From Arthrobacter sp. 131MFCol6.1 (GTDB taxonomy: Bacteria; Actinomycetota; Actinomycetes; Actinomycetales; Micrococcaceae), in contig NZ_KB895544.1 of NCBI RefSeq assembly GCF_000374925.1, positions 62,001-126,000 on the forward strand: a DNA stretch of 64,000 bases. Reading direction: 5' to 3'. Shown here piece by piece: positions 1 through 7,971 of this stretch. The first letter of the stretch is position 1, and each line of letters starts with the position of its first letter. A program made the translations under genes and the position numbers. The notes under the pieces were generated by a model. That model did not search any database. It worked only from the letters and a program-made list of their open reading frames with translations, and was not told the DNA's origin.

Positions 1-2082
1 GTCGTCCACGAGCATGACGCTCTGGCCACGGATTCCGGCCAGGGCCTCCTCCAGCTCCGGCCCCACCACCAGGCGCTCCCAGACGCCGGCGAGCCGGTAC
101 GCGCTGTTCCCGCCGCGGCCGCCGGTGGGCCCGCCGTGGCTGAGCTGCAGCTGGCCAAGATACGGGATACGGCCGATCTCGGAGATCCCGCGGGCCAGGG
201 AATCCACCAGCAACGGCTTCCCGCGGGAGGGCAGGCTGATGATCGCGGCAGGCCGGCCGGCCCCGCTCCAGCCCGGGGTGCGGGCGTCTCCCGTGCCCCA
301 CTCCCGGAGCACCTGGACGCAGGCCTGCAGCATGCCGGGGTCCACGGGCCGGTCGGGCGCGCCGGCGGCGAAGGCCTCCCGCAGGGCCCCTCCCCAGCCT
401 AGGTCCGTCAGGCGCGCCAGCACCCGGCCGTCGGCGAGGGCCTCTTCCGGTTTGATCTTGCCCTTGACCGGCACGCCCAGGCGGTCCATGCCGCTGGGCC
501 ACTGCAGCCGCGGTTCCAGGACGACGCCGGCCCGGCGCAGCGTCTGCCCGGCGGTCTCGGTGGCGTCCTCGGCGATATCGGCCCGGAACCAGCGGCCCGC
601 GCAGTTGTCGCAGCGGCCGCAGGCGCGGGCTGTTTCGTCGTCCAGTACCGAGGTGATGTATTCCATCCGGCACCCGGCCGTGTCCTGGTAGATGACCATC
701 GAGTCCTGTTCATCCACCCGGGCCTCGGCGATCCGGCCGTACCGCTCGGCGTCGTAGTTCCACGGCTGTCCCGTGGAGCGCCAGCCTCCGCCGACGCGTT
801 CGACGGCGCCGTCCACCGCCAGGACCTTCAGCAGCAGCTCCAGCGGGGTGCGGCGCAAGTCCACCCGGGCCTCGAGCGCCACCGTGGACACCGCCGTGCC
901 TGCCTCGGCGAGGGCGGTCAGGACCGCGGCGGCCTTCTCTTCGGACGGCATGGAAGCGGTGGCGAAATACTGCCAGATGTCGCGGTCCTCGGAACCCGGC
1001 AGCAGCAGGACGTCGGCGTTCGCCGCGCCACGCCCGGCGCGGCCCACCTGCTGGTAGTACGCCACCGGGGACGACGGCGCGCCAAGGTGCACCACGAAGC
1101 CGAGGTCCGGCTTGTCGAAGCCCATGCCGAGGGCCGAGGTGGCCACGAGCGCCTTGACCTGGTTGTCCTTCAGGAGCTGCTCGGCGCGTTCCCGGTCTGC
1201 GGGGTCCGTGCGGCCGGTGTAGGCGAGCACCTCGTGTCCCGCCTCGGCCAGCAGGCGTGCGGTGTCCTCGGCGGCCGAGACTGTGAGCGTGTAAATGATG
1301 CCGCTGCCTTGCAGATCCTGCAGGTGCGTCAGCAGCCAGCCCAGCCGTTCGCGGGAATCGGGCAGGGTCAGGACACCGAGCCGGAGCGAGTCCCGGCCCA
1401 GGGCGCCCCGGATGGTGAGCACGTCCTTGCCGAGCTGTTCCTCGATGTCGTGCACCACCCGGGAATTGGCCGTGGCGGTGGTGGCGAGCACCGGGACGGT
1501 GTCCGGGAGCTGCGTGATGAGGTCAGCGATGCGCCGGTAGTCGGGCCGGAAGTCGTGGCCCCAGTCCGAGATGCAGTGGGCCTCGTCAATCACCAGCAGC
1601 CCGGTCCGGCGCACGAGCTCGGGAAGCTGGTTTTCCCGGAAGGACGGGTTGGTGAGGCGTTCCGGCGAGACCAGCAGGACGTCCACTTCGTCGGCGGCGA
1701 GCTGCCCGCGGACGGCGTCCCAGTCCAGCTGGTTCGCGGAGTTGATCGCCACCGCCCGCACCCCGGCCCGCGCCGCGGCGGCGACCTGGTCCCGCATGAG
1801 GGCCAGGAGCGGGGACACGATCAGGGTGGGCCCGGCGCCGCGGCGGCGCAGCAGCAGCGAGGCGACGAAGTACACGGCCGATTTCCCCCAGCCGGTGCGC
1901 TGCACCACCAGGGCCCGCCTGCCGCCGTCGACCAGGGCCTCAATGGCCTCGAACTGGCCGTCATGGAACTCGGCTTCAGGATGGCCCACGAGTTCCCGCA
2001 GTACATTCTGGGCCTGTTCCCGGGTCGAGGATGTGGTGCCGGCTGGGGCGGTGCTGGAAAGGGCGTTCTGGTTACTGGCCAT
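1..2082 (-). CDS. recQ: RecQ-family ATP-dependent DNA helicase (3' end beyond window)
   Basis: Superfamily 2 3'-5' DNA helicase acting on recombination and repair intermediates. The 694 visible codons show a FxxGQ-like motif 0 (Gln43), Walker A RTGWGKS (62-68), the DEAH box IDEAHCISDWG (from 165), motif VI QVGRAGRG, and a four-Cys zinc cluster (CRMEYI...CGRCDNC) as in RecQ. A C-terminal extension ends at VMLVDD, where the window cuts it; the extension resembles the phosphoribosyltransferase-like tail of long actinobacterial RecQs. The ATG at 2082 has no Shine-Dalgarno, but a -10-like GATACT lies 6 nt upstream, so the mRNA is probably leaderless. It diverges from the phosphomannomutase gene. 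Confidence 0.93.
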   Translation of the reverse strand, partial: MASNQNALSSTAPAGTTSSTREQAQNVLRELVGHPEAEFHDGQFEAIEALVDGGRRALVVQRTGWGKSAVYFVASLLLRRRGAGPTLIVSPLLALMRDQVAAAARAGVRAVAINSANQLDWDAVRGQLAADEVDVLLVSPERLTNPSFRENQLPELVRRTGLLVIDEAHCISDWGHDFRPDYRRIADLITQLPDTVPVLATTATANSRVVHDIEEQLGKDVLTIRGALGRDSLRLGVLTLPDSRERLGWLLTHLQDLQGSGIIYTLTVSAAEDTARLLAEAGHEVLAYTGRTDPADRERAEQLLKDNQVKALVATSALGMGFDKPDLGFVVHLGAPSSPVAYYQQVGRAGRGAANADVLLLPGSEDRDIWQYFATASMPSEEKAAAVLTALAEAGTAVSTVALEARVDLRRTPLELLLKVLAVDGAVERVGGGWRSTGQPWNYDAERYGRIAEARVDEQDSMVIYQDTAGCRMEYITSVLDDETARACGRCDNCAGRWFRADIAEDATETAGQTLRRAGVVLEPRLQWPSGMDRLGVPVKGKIKPEEALADGRVLARLTDLGWGGALREAFAAGAPDRPVDPGMLQACVQVLREWGTGDARTPGWSGAGRPAAIISLPSRGKPLLVDSLARGISEIGRIPYLGQLQLSHGGPTGGRGGNSAYRLAGVWERLVVGPELEEALAGIRGQSVMLVDD

Positions 2083-2088
2083 TGCTTC

Positions 2089-2094
2089 AGTATC
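2089..2094 (-). promoter_or_regulatory. putative -10 element for leaderless recQ
   Basis: On the minus strand GATACT is followed by six bases (GAAGCA) and then the recQ ATG. This is the spacing expected when transcription starts at the A of the start codon, as is common in actinobacteria. No convincing -35 was seen. The call is inferred from motif and spacing. Confidence 0.45.
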
Positions 2095-2180
2095 CCAGCC
2101 CCCTCCGACAGCCATGAAGCCGGTTCCCGCTATGTGCACAATTCCGGGTGCGGACAGGCCGGCGCGTCAGGCCCGCAACG

Positions 2181-2186
2181 TAAGAT
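2181..2186 (+). promoter_or_regulatory. putative -10 element for leaderless phosphomannomutase mRNA
   Basis: TAAGAT lies seven bases before the GTG start at 2194, and no purine-rich ribosome-binding site lies between. This fits a leaderless transcript starting at the GTG. The element sits about 90 bp from the opposed recQ -10, so the two genes share a compact divergent promoter region. Confidence 0.45.
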
Positions 2187-2193
2187 AAGACGC

Positions 2194-3612
2194 GTGACTA
2201 CGGACAAGACAAAGACTTTTGACCTCTCGACCTCGTTCAAGGCCTACGATGTGCGCGGAATCGTGGGGCAATCCATCACCGCGGAGATCGTCGAAGCCGT
2301 CGGTGCCGCCTTCGTCGACGTCCTGGAACTCACCGGCCAGACCGTGCTGGTGGGCGGGGACATGCGCCCCTCCTCCCCCGAGTTCGCCAAAGCCTTCGCC
2401 AACGGCGCAGCCACCCGCGGCGCCAACGTCCAGCTGCTGGACCTGATCTCCACCGACGAGCTCTACTACGCGTGCGGGGCGCTCAACGCCGCCGGCGCCA
2501 CGTTCACTGCGAGCCACAACCCGGCCGAATACAACGGCATCAAGATGGCCAAGGCCGGCGCCGTGCCGATCTCCTCCGAAACCGGGCTCATGGAAATCCA
2601 GGCCCGCGCCGAGGAGTACCTCAACGCCGGCGCCATCCCCGCGGCCAGCAGCACTGGCCTGATTGGCGTGCAGGACGTCCTCAAGGGCTACGCGGAGTAC
2701 CTGCGCAGCCTGGTGGACCTGCGCGGTTCGCGGCCGCTGAAGGTTGTGGTGGATGCCGGCAACGGCATGGCCGGCCTCACCACCCCGGCCGTGCTTGGCG
2801 ATGCCCTGCTGCCCAAGCTTCCCCTGGAGATCGTGCCGCTGTACTTCGAGCTCGACGGGTCCTTCCCGAACCACCCGGCCAACCCGCTGGAGCCGGAAAA
2901 CCTGCGCGACCTGCAGGCCGCCGTCGTCGAACACGGCGCGGACATCGGGCTGGCCTTCGACGGCGACGCCGACCGCTGCTTCGTGATCGACGAAAAGGGC
3001 GAGCCTGTCTCGCCGTCGGCCATCACCGGCATGGTGGCCCGCCGCGAAATCGCCCGCGCCCAGGGCCTCGGTGAAGACACGCCCACCGTCATCCACAACC
3101 TGCTGACCTCCCGCGCGGTTCCCGAACTCGTCGAACGCCACGGCGGCCGGCCCGTCCGCACCCGCGTCGGGCACTCCTTCATCAAGGCCGTTATGGCCGC
3201 GGAAGGAGCCATCTTCGGCGGGGAGCACTCGGCCCACTTCTACTTCCGCGACTTCTGGAATGCGGACACCGGCATGTTGGCCGCCATGCATGTCCTGGCT
3301 GCCCTGGGCGAACAGGAGGGCCCGCTCTCCGAACTCGGCCGCGAATACGAGCCGTACCGGTCGTCCGGCGAGATCAACTCGGAAATCGAGGACAAGGCCG
3401 CCGCCGTCGAGCGGGTCCGGAAGGACTTCCACGACGAGGACGTCGAGGTCGACTACCTCGACGGCAGCACCTTCATCGCCACCGACGGCAGCTACTGGTT
3501 CAACCTGCGCCCGTCCAACACCGAACCGTTCCTGCGCCTCAACGTCGAAGCCACGGACACCGCCACCATGGAACGCGTCCGCGACCGCGTCCTGGCGCTG
3601 GTCCGGGGCTAG
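2194..3612 (+). CDS. manB: phosphomannomutase/phosphoglucomutase
   Basis: Alpha-D-phosphohexomutase that interconverts mannose-6-P and mannose-1-P (possibly also the glucose phosphates), feeding GDP-mannose for polyprenyl-P-mannose and cell-envelope mannan synthesis in the cytoplasm. The 472 residues show the family motifs in order: N-terminal SFKAYDVRG, phosphoserine loop TASHNP (Ser107), Mg-binding FDGDADRC (Asp256/258/260), sugar loop GGEHSAH (Glu344) and phosphate loop RPSNTEPF (from Arg439). The reading frame is open far upstream, but the GTG at 2194 is preferred because family homology begins just after it and a -10 box lies 7 nt upstream. Mannose versus glucose preference cannot be told from sequence. 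Confidence 0.93.
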   Translation: MTTDKTKTFDLSTSFKAYDVRGIVGQSITAEIVEAVGAAFVDVLELTGQTVLVGGDMRPSSPEFAKAFANGAATRGANVQLLDLISTDELYYACGALNAAGATFTASHNPAEYNGIKMAKAGAVPISSETGLMEIQARAEEYLNAGAIPAASSTGLIGVQDVLKGYAEYLRSLVDLRGSRPLKVVVDAGNGMAGLTTPAVLGDALLPKLPLEIVPLYFELDGSFPNHPANPLEPENLRDLQAAVVEHGADIGLAFDGDADRCFVIDEKGEPVSPSAITGMVARREIARAQGLGEDTPTVIHNLLTSRAVPELVERHGGRPVRTRVGHSFIKAVMAAEGAIFGGEHSAHFYFRDFWNADTGMLAAMHVLAALGEQEGPLSELGREYEPYRSSGEINSEIEDKAAAVERVRKDFHDEDVEVDYLDGSTFIATDGSYWFNLRPSNTEPFLRLNVEATDTATMERVRDRVLALVRG

Positions 3613-3614
3613 CC

Positions 3615-4100
3615 GTGGCAGCCCACCCGGAAGAATCCGCCAACACCGGATCCTGGCGCGAGTCCGTGCCGGACGCCAGCGCCACGGACCTGGAGAACCT
3701 GCTCGGCACCGGCGTCGGCGCCGCGCAGGAGCAGCTGGAACGCAACGGCGGCTTCCTGCCGTTCGCCCTGGTGGTGCAGAACGACGGCGAAGTCCGGCTG
3801 GTGGCCGTGACACCCGCGGACGCGAGCGACGGATCGGACGCCGACTTCGACGCGGACGCCATGATCCGGGACCTGCATGAGCTGCTCCGGCAGCACCGGG
3901 AGGAATTCCGGGCCGCCGCCGTCGTCTGCGACATCACGCTGCTCGAGGAAGACTCGGACGCCATCCACGTCGCGGCAGAGCACCAGGACGGCTCCCTGTT
4001 CGCCGCCGTGCTGCCCTACGCCGCGAACGCCGGGACGCACGAACTCGAGTTCGGCCAGCTGGCCGCCGATACCAACGAGCCCGCCGTCTGGGTGGACTAG
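3615..4100 (+). CDS. conserved hypothetical protein, acidic, 161 aa
   Basis: I do not recognise the family. The GTG start lies 2 bases after the phosphomannomutase stop, so the two genes are almost certainly co-transcribed. The product is soluble and acidic (many Asp/Glu, including a DGSDADFDADAM stretch near residues 74-85), with no signal peptide, membrane segment or recognisable catalytic motif. The alternation of hydrophobic strands (FLPFALVVQNDGEVRLVAV, AAVVCDITLL) with a helical centre suggests a small alpha/beta fold. The Rrf2 regulator begins 20 bases downstream. Confidence 0.75.
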   Translation: MAAHPEESANTGSWRESVPDASATDLENLLGTGVGAAQEQLERNGGFLPFALVVQNDGEVRLVAVTPADASDGSDADFDADAMIRDLHELLRQHREEFRAAAVVCDITLLEEDSDAIHVAAEHQDGSLFAAVLPYAANAGTHELEFGQLAADTNEPAVWVD

Positions 4101-4120
4101 ACCGCCCTAAGGCTGGGGAT

Positions 4121-4570
4121 ATGAAGATCAATGCGTTCGCCGATGTGAGCCTGCGCGCTTTGCTGGTACTGGCGGCCGCTCCGGACGGCGGCCTCCTGAC
4201 CACCCAGAGCATCGCCGACGCCGTCGGCACGCCGTACAACCACGTCAGCAAGGCGATGGCGAAACTGCGAGCACTGGGCCTGATCGACGTCGAACGCGGC
4301 CGCAACGGCGGATCCCGGCTGAGCAGCGCCGGCCGGACCGCAACGGTCGGCCAGCTGCTGCGGCAACTCGACACGCGCCTGGACCCGGCCGACTGCATCG
4401 CTACGGGCGGTACGTGCCCGCTCATCACCGAATGCCGGCTCCGGGCCGCGCTGGCCCGGGCCCGGGAAGCCTTTTATGGCGAACTCGACGGGATCGTGAT
4501 CGCGTCGCTGCCGACCTCCCGGCAGATGGCGCCCGTTTTTGCGGCGATCGGGCTGCGCCCGGGGCTCTGA
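4121..4570 (+). CDS. nsrR: Rrf2-family, NsrR-type nitric-oxide-responsive regulator
   Basis: A 149-residue Rrf2 protein with an N-terminal winged helix (residues 1-70, recognition region TPYNHVSKAMAKL) and three conserved cysteines, Cys92, Cys99 and Cys105, in the loop that binds a [4Fe-4S] cluster in NsrR. NsrR represses nitric-oxide detoxification genes until NO attacks the cluster. The likely target is the flavohemoglobin gene 2.1 kb downstream, whose leader carries an NsrR-like palindrome at 6640-6657. Only 20 bases separate this gene from the upstream one, so it may be read from the phosphomannomutase transcript. The Cys-x6-Cys-x5-Cys spacing differs slightly from characterised NsrRs, so IscR-like sensing is the alternative. 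Confidence 0.85.
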   Translation: MKINAFADVSLRALLVLAAAPDGGLLTTQSIADAVGTPYNHVSKAMAKLRALGLIDVERGRNGGSRLSSAGRTATVGQLLRQLDTRLDPADCIATGGTCPLITECRLRAALARAREAFYGELDGIVIASLPTSRQMAPVFAAIGLRPGL

Positions 4571-4762
4571 GCGGCCCAGCAGTCCGGCCCGCGTCCTGCG
4601 GGAATCCGGCCCAATCTGGGGAAAACCTTTGGTTTGGCGTCCAAATGCCCGTCCTGGCGAGCCTGCCCATTGACTTCAAGCAGGCATGAGATGACAAAGT
4701 ACCCCTAGGGAACGTCACCAAGCCGGTATTTTTTGTCTTTCCGGCCAGTCGAAGGGCCGCTG

Positions 4763-6553
4763 ATGAAAAGTATCCGCTGGTTTAGCTCTGTCGGCGCCGC
4801 GGCGCTCCTGCTCACGTTCATCACGGCCCCCACCGCCCTTGCGGTGCCGACGGTGCTGGCGGTGGAGAGTGCGGCGGATACCTACACCTCCTCGTCGGCG
4901 CCCACCACGGACTTCGGCACGAGCGGCTCGCTGGCGGTCTACGGCTCACCGGATGCCACGACGGTACTCCGGTTCCAGTTCCCGCCAGCCCCGGCCGGGC
5001 AAACCCTGACCCGCGCGATCCTGCGCATCCGCACCACCAGCCTGGCCTCCGCCGGCTCCGCCAACACCCTCAACATCCGCTCAGCGGCCGACTCCTGGTC
5101 CGAAACCGGCACCCTCTACGCCAACCGCCCCGCGGTATCCGGACCCACCCTCGGATCCCTGCCCGGCGGCACGGCCGCCAACACGGCCTACGACATCACC
5201 CTGGACACCAGCCTGATGGCCGGCTGGACCGGATCCCGGACCCTGGCCCTGACCGGCACCGGCACCGACAGCTCCTGGTTCTGGTCACGCCAGGCCTCCG
5301 CCACGCTGCGACCCACCCTCACCCTCACCTACACGGACGCGACCCCGCCCGACACCACCGCCCCGGGCGCGCCCGGGGCCCTGGCCGCCACAGTCACCGG
5401 AACCGCCGTCGCCCTGTCCTGGACCGCAGCAACCGACAACACCGCCGTCACCGGCTACACCGTCCACCGCTCCACCACGGCAGGCTTCACCCCCGCCACC
5501 ACCACCAGGATCGCCGACACCACCGGACTCAGCTACACCGACACCAACCGGCCCGCCGGAACCTGGTACTACCGCGTCACCGCCACCGACGCCGCCGGAA
5601 ACACCGGCACCGGCTCCAACGAAGCCACCGCCACCATCCAACCCGGTGCCGCTGGGACTGCCACCGTGCTGGCTGTCGGCGACATCGCCTGTGCCCCCGG
5701 CGCAGTGGTCACCACGTCGGCGTGCCGCCATGGCGACGTCGCCGCCGTGGTCGCGGCCCAGTCGCCCGACAGGTTCATCGCCCTCGGGGACCTGCAGTAC
5801 CAGAACGCCACTCTTGCCGAGTTCATGGGGGCCGGCGGCTACAACGACTCGTTCGGCGCCCTTAAGGGCATCACTTCTCCGGTGCTCGGCAACCATGAAT
5901 ATCTTGACAACACCCGCGGCTATTTCGACTACTTCTATGGCCCCGGCGTCACCACGGGCGACTTCGGGCCCCGGACGGACGGCTACTACTCGACGACGAT
6001 CGGGGCCTGGACCTTCATCGCCCTGAACAGTGAATGCGGGCCCGGCGGGGTGGCGGGCGGATGCGGGGTCGGCAGCCCGGAATATTTGTGGCTGCAGGAC
6101 CGTCTCACCAATTCCCCGACCGCGTGCACCTTGGTGGCGGCGCACCATCCGCGCTGGTCAACGGGCGTGAACCACGGCTCCTACCCGGAACTGGGACCGA
6201 TGTGGGACCTCATGGCCAGCCACGGTGTCGACGTCATGATCTCCGGGCACAACCACGTCAGCGAGATCTTCAAGCCGATCGGCGCGTCCGGCTCAGGTGC
6301 GGTTCCGGCGCTCTCCCCGACCGGGATCCGGTCCTTTACCGCAGGCGCCGGCGGGGCGGATCTCCAGGCATTGTCGGCGAACACCGATCCCCTCCTGACC
6401 GCCATGGTGGCCCGGAGCCGGAGCGCCTTCGGGCCGCTCAAATTAACCCTGAACGAGACGTCCTACTCCTGGCAGTTCCTCCCCCTTTCCGGCATGACGT
6501 TTACGAACATGGGCACAACCGGTTCCTTCTCCGGCAGCGACACGTGCCACTGA
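4763..6553 (+). CDS. secreted modular metallophosphoesterase (DNRLRE/CBM-like + FnIII + calcineurin-like)
   Basis: A secreted 596-residue protein. A Sec signal peptide (residues 1-27, ending TALA) is followed by a beta-rich DNRLRE/CBM-like module (about 35-190), a fibronectin type III domain (about 200-292) and a C-terminal calcineurin-like metallophosphoesterase. The dinuclear metal motifs are complete: GD (306-307), GD (342-343), GNHE (376-379), AHH (460-462) and GHNH (495-498). Substrate is unknown; phosphomonoesters, diesters or teichoic acid are possible. The ATG at 4763 is preferred over an in-frame TTG 30 bases upstream because AAGG lies at good spacing and the signal peptide then starts MKS. 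The non-catalytic modules suggest attachment to polysaccharide. Confidence 0.85.
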   Translation: MKSIRWFSSVGAAALLLTFITAPTALAVPTVLAVESAADTYTSSSAPTTDFGTSGSLAVYGSPDATTVLRFQFPPAPAGQTLTRAILRIRTTSLASAGSANTLNIRSAADSWSETGTLYANRPAVSGPTLGSLPGGTAANTAYDITLDTSLMAGWTGSRTLALTGTGTDSSWFWSRQASATLRPTLTLTYTDATPPDTTAPGAPGALAATVTGTAVALSWTAATDNTAVTGYTVHRSTTAGFTPATTTRIADTTGLSYTDTNRPAGTWYYRVTATDAAGNTGTGSNEATATIQPGAAGTATVLAVGDIACAPGAVVTTSACRHGDVAAVVAAQSPDRFIALGDLQYQNATLAEFMGAGGYNDSFGALKGITSPVLGNHEYLDNTRGYFDYFYGPGVTTGDFGPRTDGYYSTTIGAWTFIALNSECGPGGVAGGCGVGSPEYLWLQDRLTNSPTACTLVAAHHPRWSTGVNHGSYPELGPMWDLMASHGVDVMISGHNHVSEIFKPIGASGSGAVPALSPTGIRSFTAGAGGADLQALSANTDPLLTAMVARSRSAFGPLKLTLNETSYSWQFLPLSGMTFTNMGTTGSFSGSDTCH

Positions 6554-6600
6554 CACCGCCCATTCACACCGGCCGCCACGCCCGGGATCCCGCCGATTTG

Positions 6601-6638
6601 GCATAGATTTCTACGCAGTGTAGAACTGAGGCATAGAT
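6601..6638 (+). repeat. 8-bp direct repeats (GCATAGAT) bracketing a perfect 6-bp inverted repeat
   Basis: GCATAGAT occurs at 6601-6608 and again at 6631-6638, 30 bp apart, which is close to three helical turns. Between them TTCTAC (6609-6614) and GTAGAA (6620-6625) form a perfect inverted repeat with a 5-base spacer. The cluster lies just upstream of the NsrR-like box in the flavohemoglobin leader and may be a second regulator site. Confidence 0.5.
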
Positions 6639-6639
6639 A

Positions 6640-6657
6640 TTTGTATTTCAAATGCAA
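6640..6657 (+). promoter_or_regulatory. NsrR-like operator upstream of hmp
   Basis: TTTGTATTTCAAATGCAA is an imperfect palindrome centred on C6649. It matches the established NsrR consensus core (TGYATTTnAAATRCA) at nearly every position. It lies 54 bp upstream of the flavohemoglobin ATG, and an NsrR-type regulator is encoded 2.1 kb away. Binding by that protein is inferred. Confidence 0.65.
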
Positions 6658-6710
6658 GTATCGCCGCGGGCCCCGGTTGAAGACGCCGGGCCACTACCTC
6701 AGGAGTCAAC

Positions 6711-7871
6711 ATGCTCTCGGACAAGTCCTTCCCGGTCATCGAGGCCACCCTGCCGCTGGTCGGTTCCCGGATCGGGGAGATCACCCCCAAGTTCTATGCC
6801 CGCCTCTTCGCCGCCCACCCCGAACTGCTGGATGGCCTGTTCAGCCGCTCCAACCAGCGCTCGGGCAATCAGCAGCAGGCCCTGGCCGGGAGCATCGCCG
6901 CCTTCGCCAGCCACCTGGTGAACAACCCGGACACCCTGCCGGAGACCGTGCTGTCCCGGATCGCGCACCGCCACGCTTCCCTCGGCATCACCGAACCGCA
7001 GTACCAGGTGGTCTACGAGCACCTCTTCGCCGCCATCGCCGAGGACCTGGCCGAGGTCATCACCCCGGAAATCGCCGAGGCCTGGACCGAGGTCTACTGG
7101 CTCATGGCGGACGCCCTCATCAAGCTCGAGAAGGGCCTCTACGCGGCCCAGGCGAACGCCAAGATGTGGACCCCCTGGAAGGTTGCCGCCAAGACCCCGG
7201 CCGGCACCGGCTCCATGACCTTCACCCTGGAACCGGCCGACGACACCCCCATCACCGCGGCGCTGCCGGGCCAGTACGTCAGCGTCAAGGTCACCCTTCC
7301 GGACGGGCTCCGCCAGGTCCGCCAGTACTCCCTCTCCGGCGACGCCGGCACCAGCCGCAGCTTCACCACCAAGCTCGACGACGGCGGCGAGGTCTCCCCC
7401 GTGCTGCACAACAGCGTGGCCGTGGGCGACGTCATCGAAATCTCCAACCCCTACGGCGAAATCACGCTCAAGGAGGGCGACGGCCCCGTGGTCCTGGCCT
7501 CGGCCGGCATCGGCTGCACGCCCACGGCGTCCATCCTGCGCTCCCTGGCCGAGTCCGGCTCGGACCGCCAGGTCCTGGTCCTGCACGCCGAAAGCAACCT
7601 GGACAGCTGGGCGCTGCGCTCCCAGATGACCGACGACGTCGAACGCCTGGACGGCGCCGATCTGCAGCTCTGGCTCGAGCAGCCCGAAGCCGGTTCCAAC
7701 GCGGGCTTCATGACCCTGCGCGAGGTGGACCTCCCGGCCAACGCCTCGCTGTACCTGTGCGGCCCGCTGCCGTTCATGAAGAACATCCGCAACGAGGCAA
7801 TCAGCGCCGGCATCCCGGCCACGAAGATCCACTACGAGGTCTTCGGCCCGGACATCTGGCTCGCCAGCTAA
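6711..7871 (+). CDS. hmp: flavohemoglobin, nitric oxide dioxygenase
   Basis: Oxidises NO to nitrate with O2 and NAD(P)H in the cytoplasm. The 386-residue protein has an N-terminal globin domain (1-140; proximal haem ligand His88 in RIAHRHASLG), an FAD-binding ferredoxin-reductase domain (about 150-260; RQYSLSG) and an NAD(P) domain (GIGCTPTASIL near 265; CGPLPFM near 350). Length and order match the Hmp family. The ATG has AGGAG seven bases upstream. The NsrR-like operator in the leader implies induction by nitrosative stress. A stable hairpin follows the stop codon. Confidence 0.95.
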   Translation: MLSDKSFPVIEATLPLVGSRIGEITPKFYARLFAAHPELLDGLFSRSNQRSGNQQQALAGSIAAFASHLVNNPDTLPETVLSRIAHRHASLGITEPQYQVVYEHLFAAIAEDLAEVITPEIAEAWTEVYWLMADALIKLEKGLYAAQANAKMWTPWKVAAKTPAGTGSMTFTLEPADDTPITAALPGQYVSVKVTLPDGLRQVRQYSLSGDAGTSRSFTTKLDDGGEVSPVLHNSVAVGDVIEISNPYGEITLKEGDGPVVLASAGIGCTPTASILRSLAESGSDRQVLVLHAESNLDSWALRSQMTDDVERLDGADLQLWLEQPEAGSNAGFMTLREVDLPANASLYLCGPLPFMKNIRNEAISAGIPATKIHYEVFGPDIWLAS

Positions 7872-7891
7872 AACACTCATCGGTTGGAGTT

Positions 7892-7937
7892 CGACGGCGG
7901 CCCCGCACTTCTTCGTGAAGGTGGGGGGCCGCCGTCG
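7892..7937. terminator. 13-bp perfect stem-loop between convergent hmp and oxidase genes
   Basis: Bases 7892-7904 and 7925-7937 form a perfect 13-bp GC-rich stem; the 20-base loop contains a smaller hairpin. No U-tract follows on either strand, so it may act as a weak bidirectional terminator or an mRNA 3'-end stabiliser for the two convergent genes. Confidence 0.5.
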
Positions 7938-7971
7938 CCAAGCGGTGCCCGCGCAGCCCTCGCAGGGCGCG

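Noticed and set aside
2167..3813. 548-codon open frame on the minus strand opposite phosphomannomutase
   Set aside because: The plus-strand frame has all phosphohexomutase motifs. The minus frame is an antisense shadow that stays open because of GC-rich third positions.
5285..6148. 287-codon Gly/Val-rich minus-strand frame inside the metallophosphoesterase gene
   Set aside because: Composition is repetitive and meaningless, while the plus frame has a full set of metal motifs.
7892..7937. Strong rho-independent terminator for hmp
   Set aside because: The stem is excellent, but no U-tract follows on either strand, so only weak termination or stabilisation is claimed.
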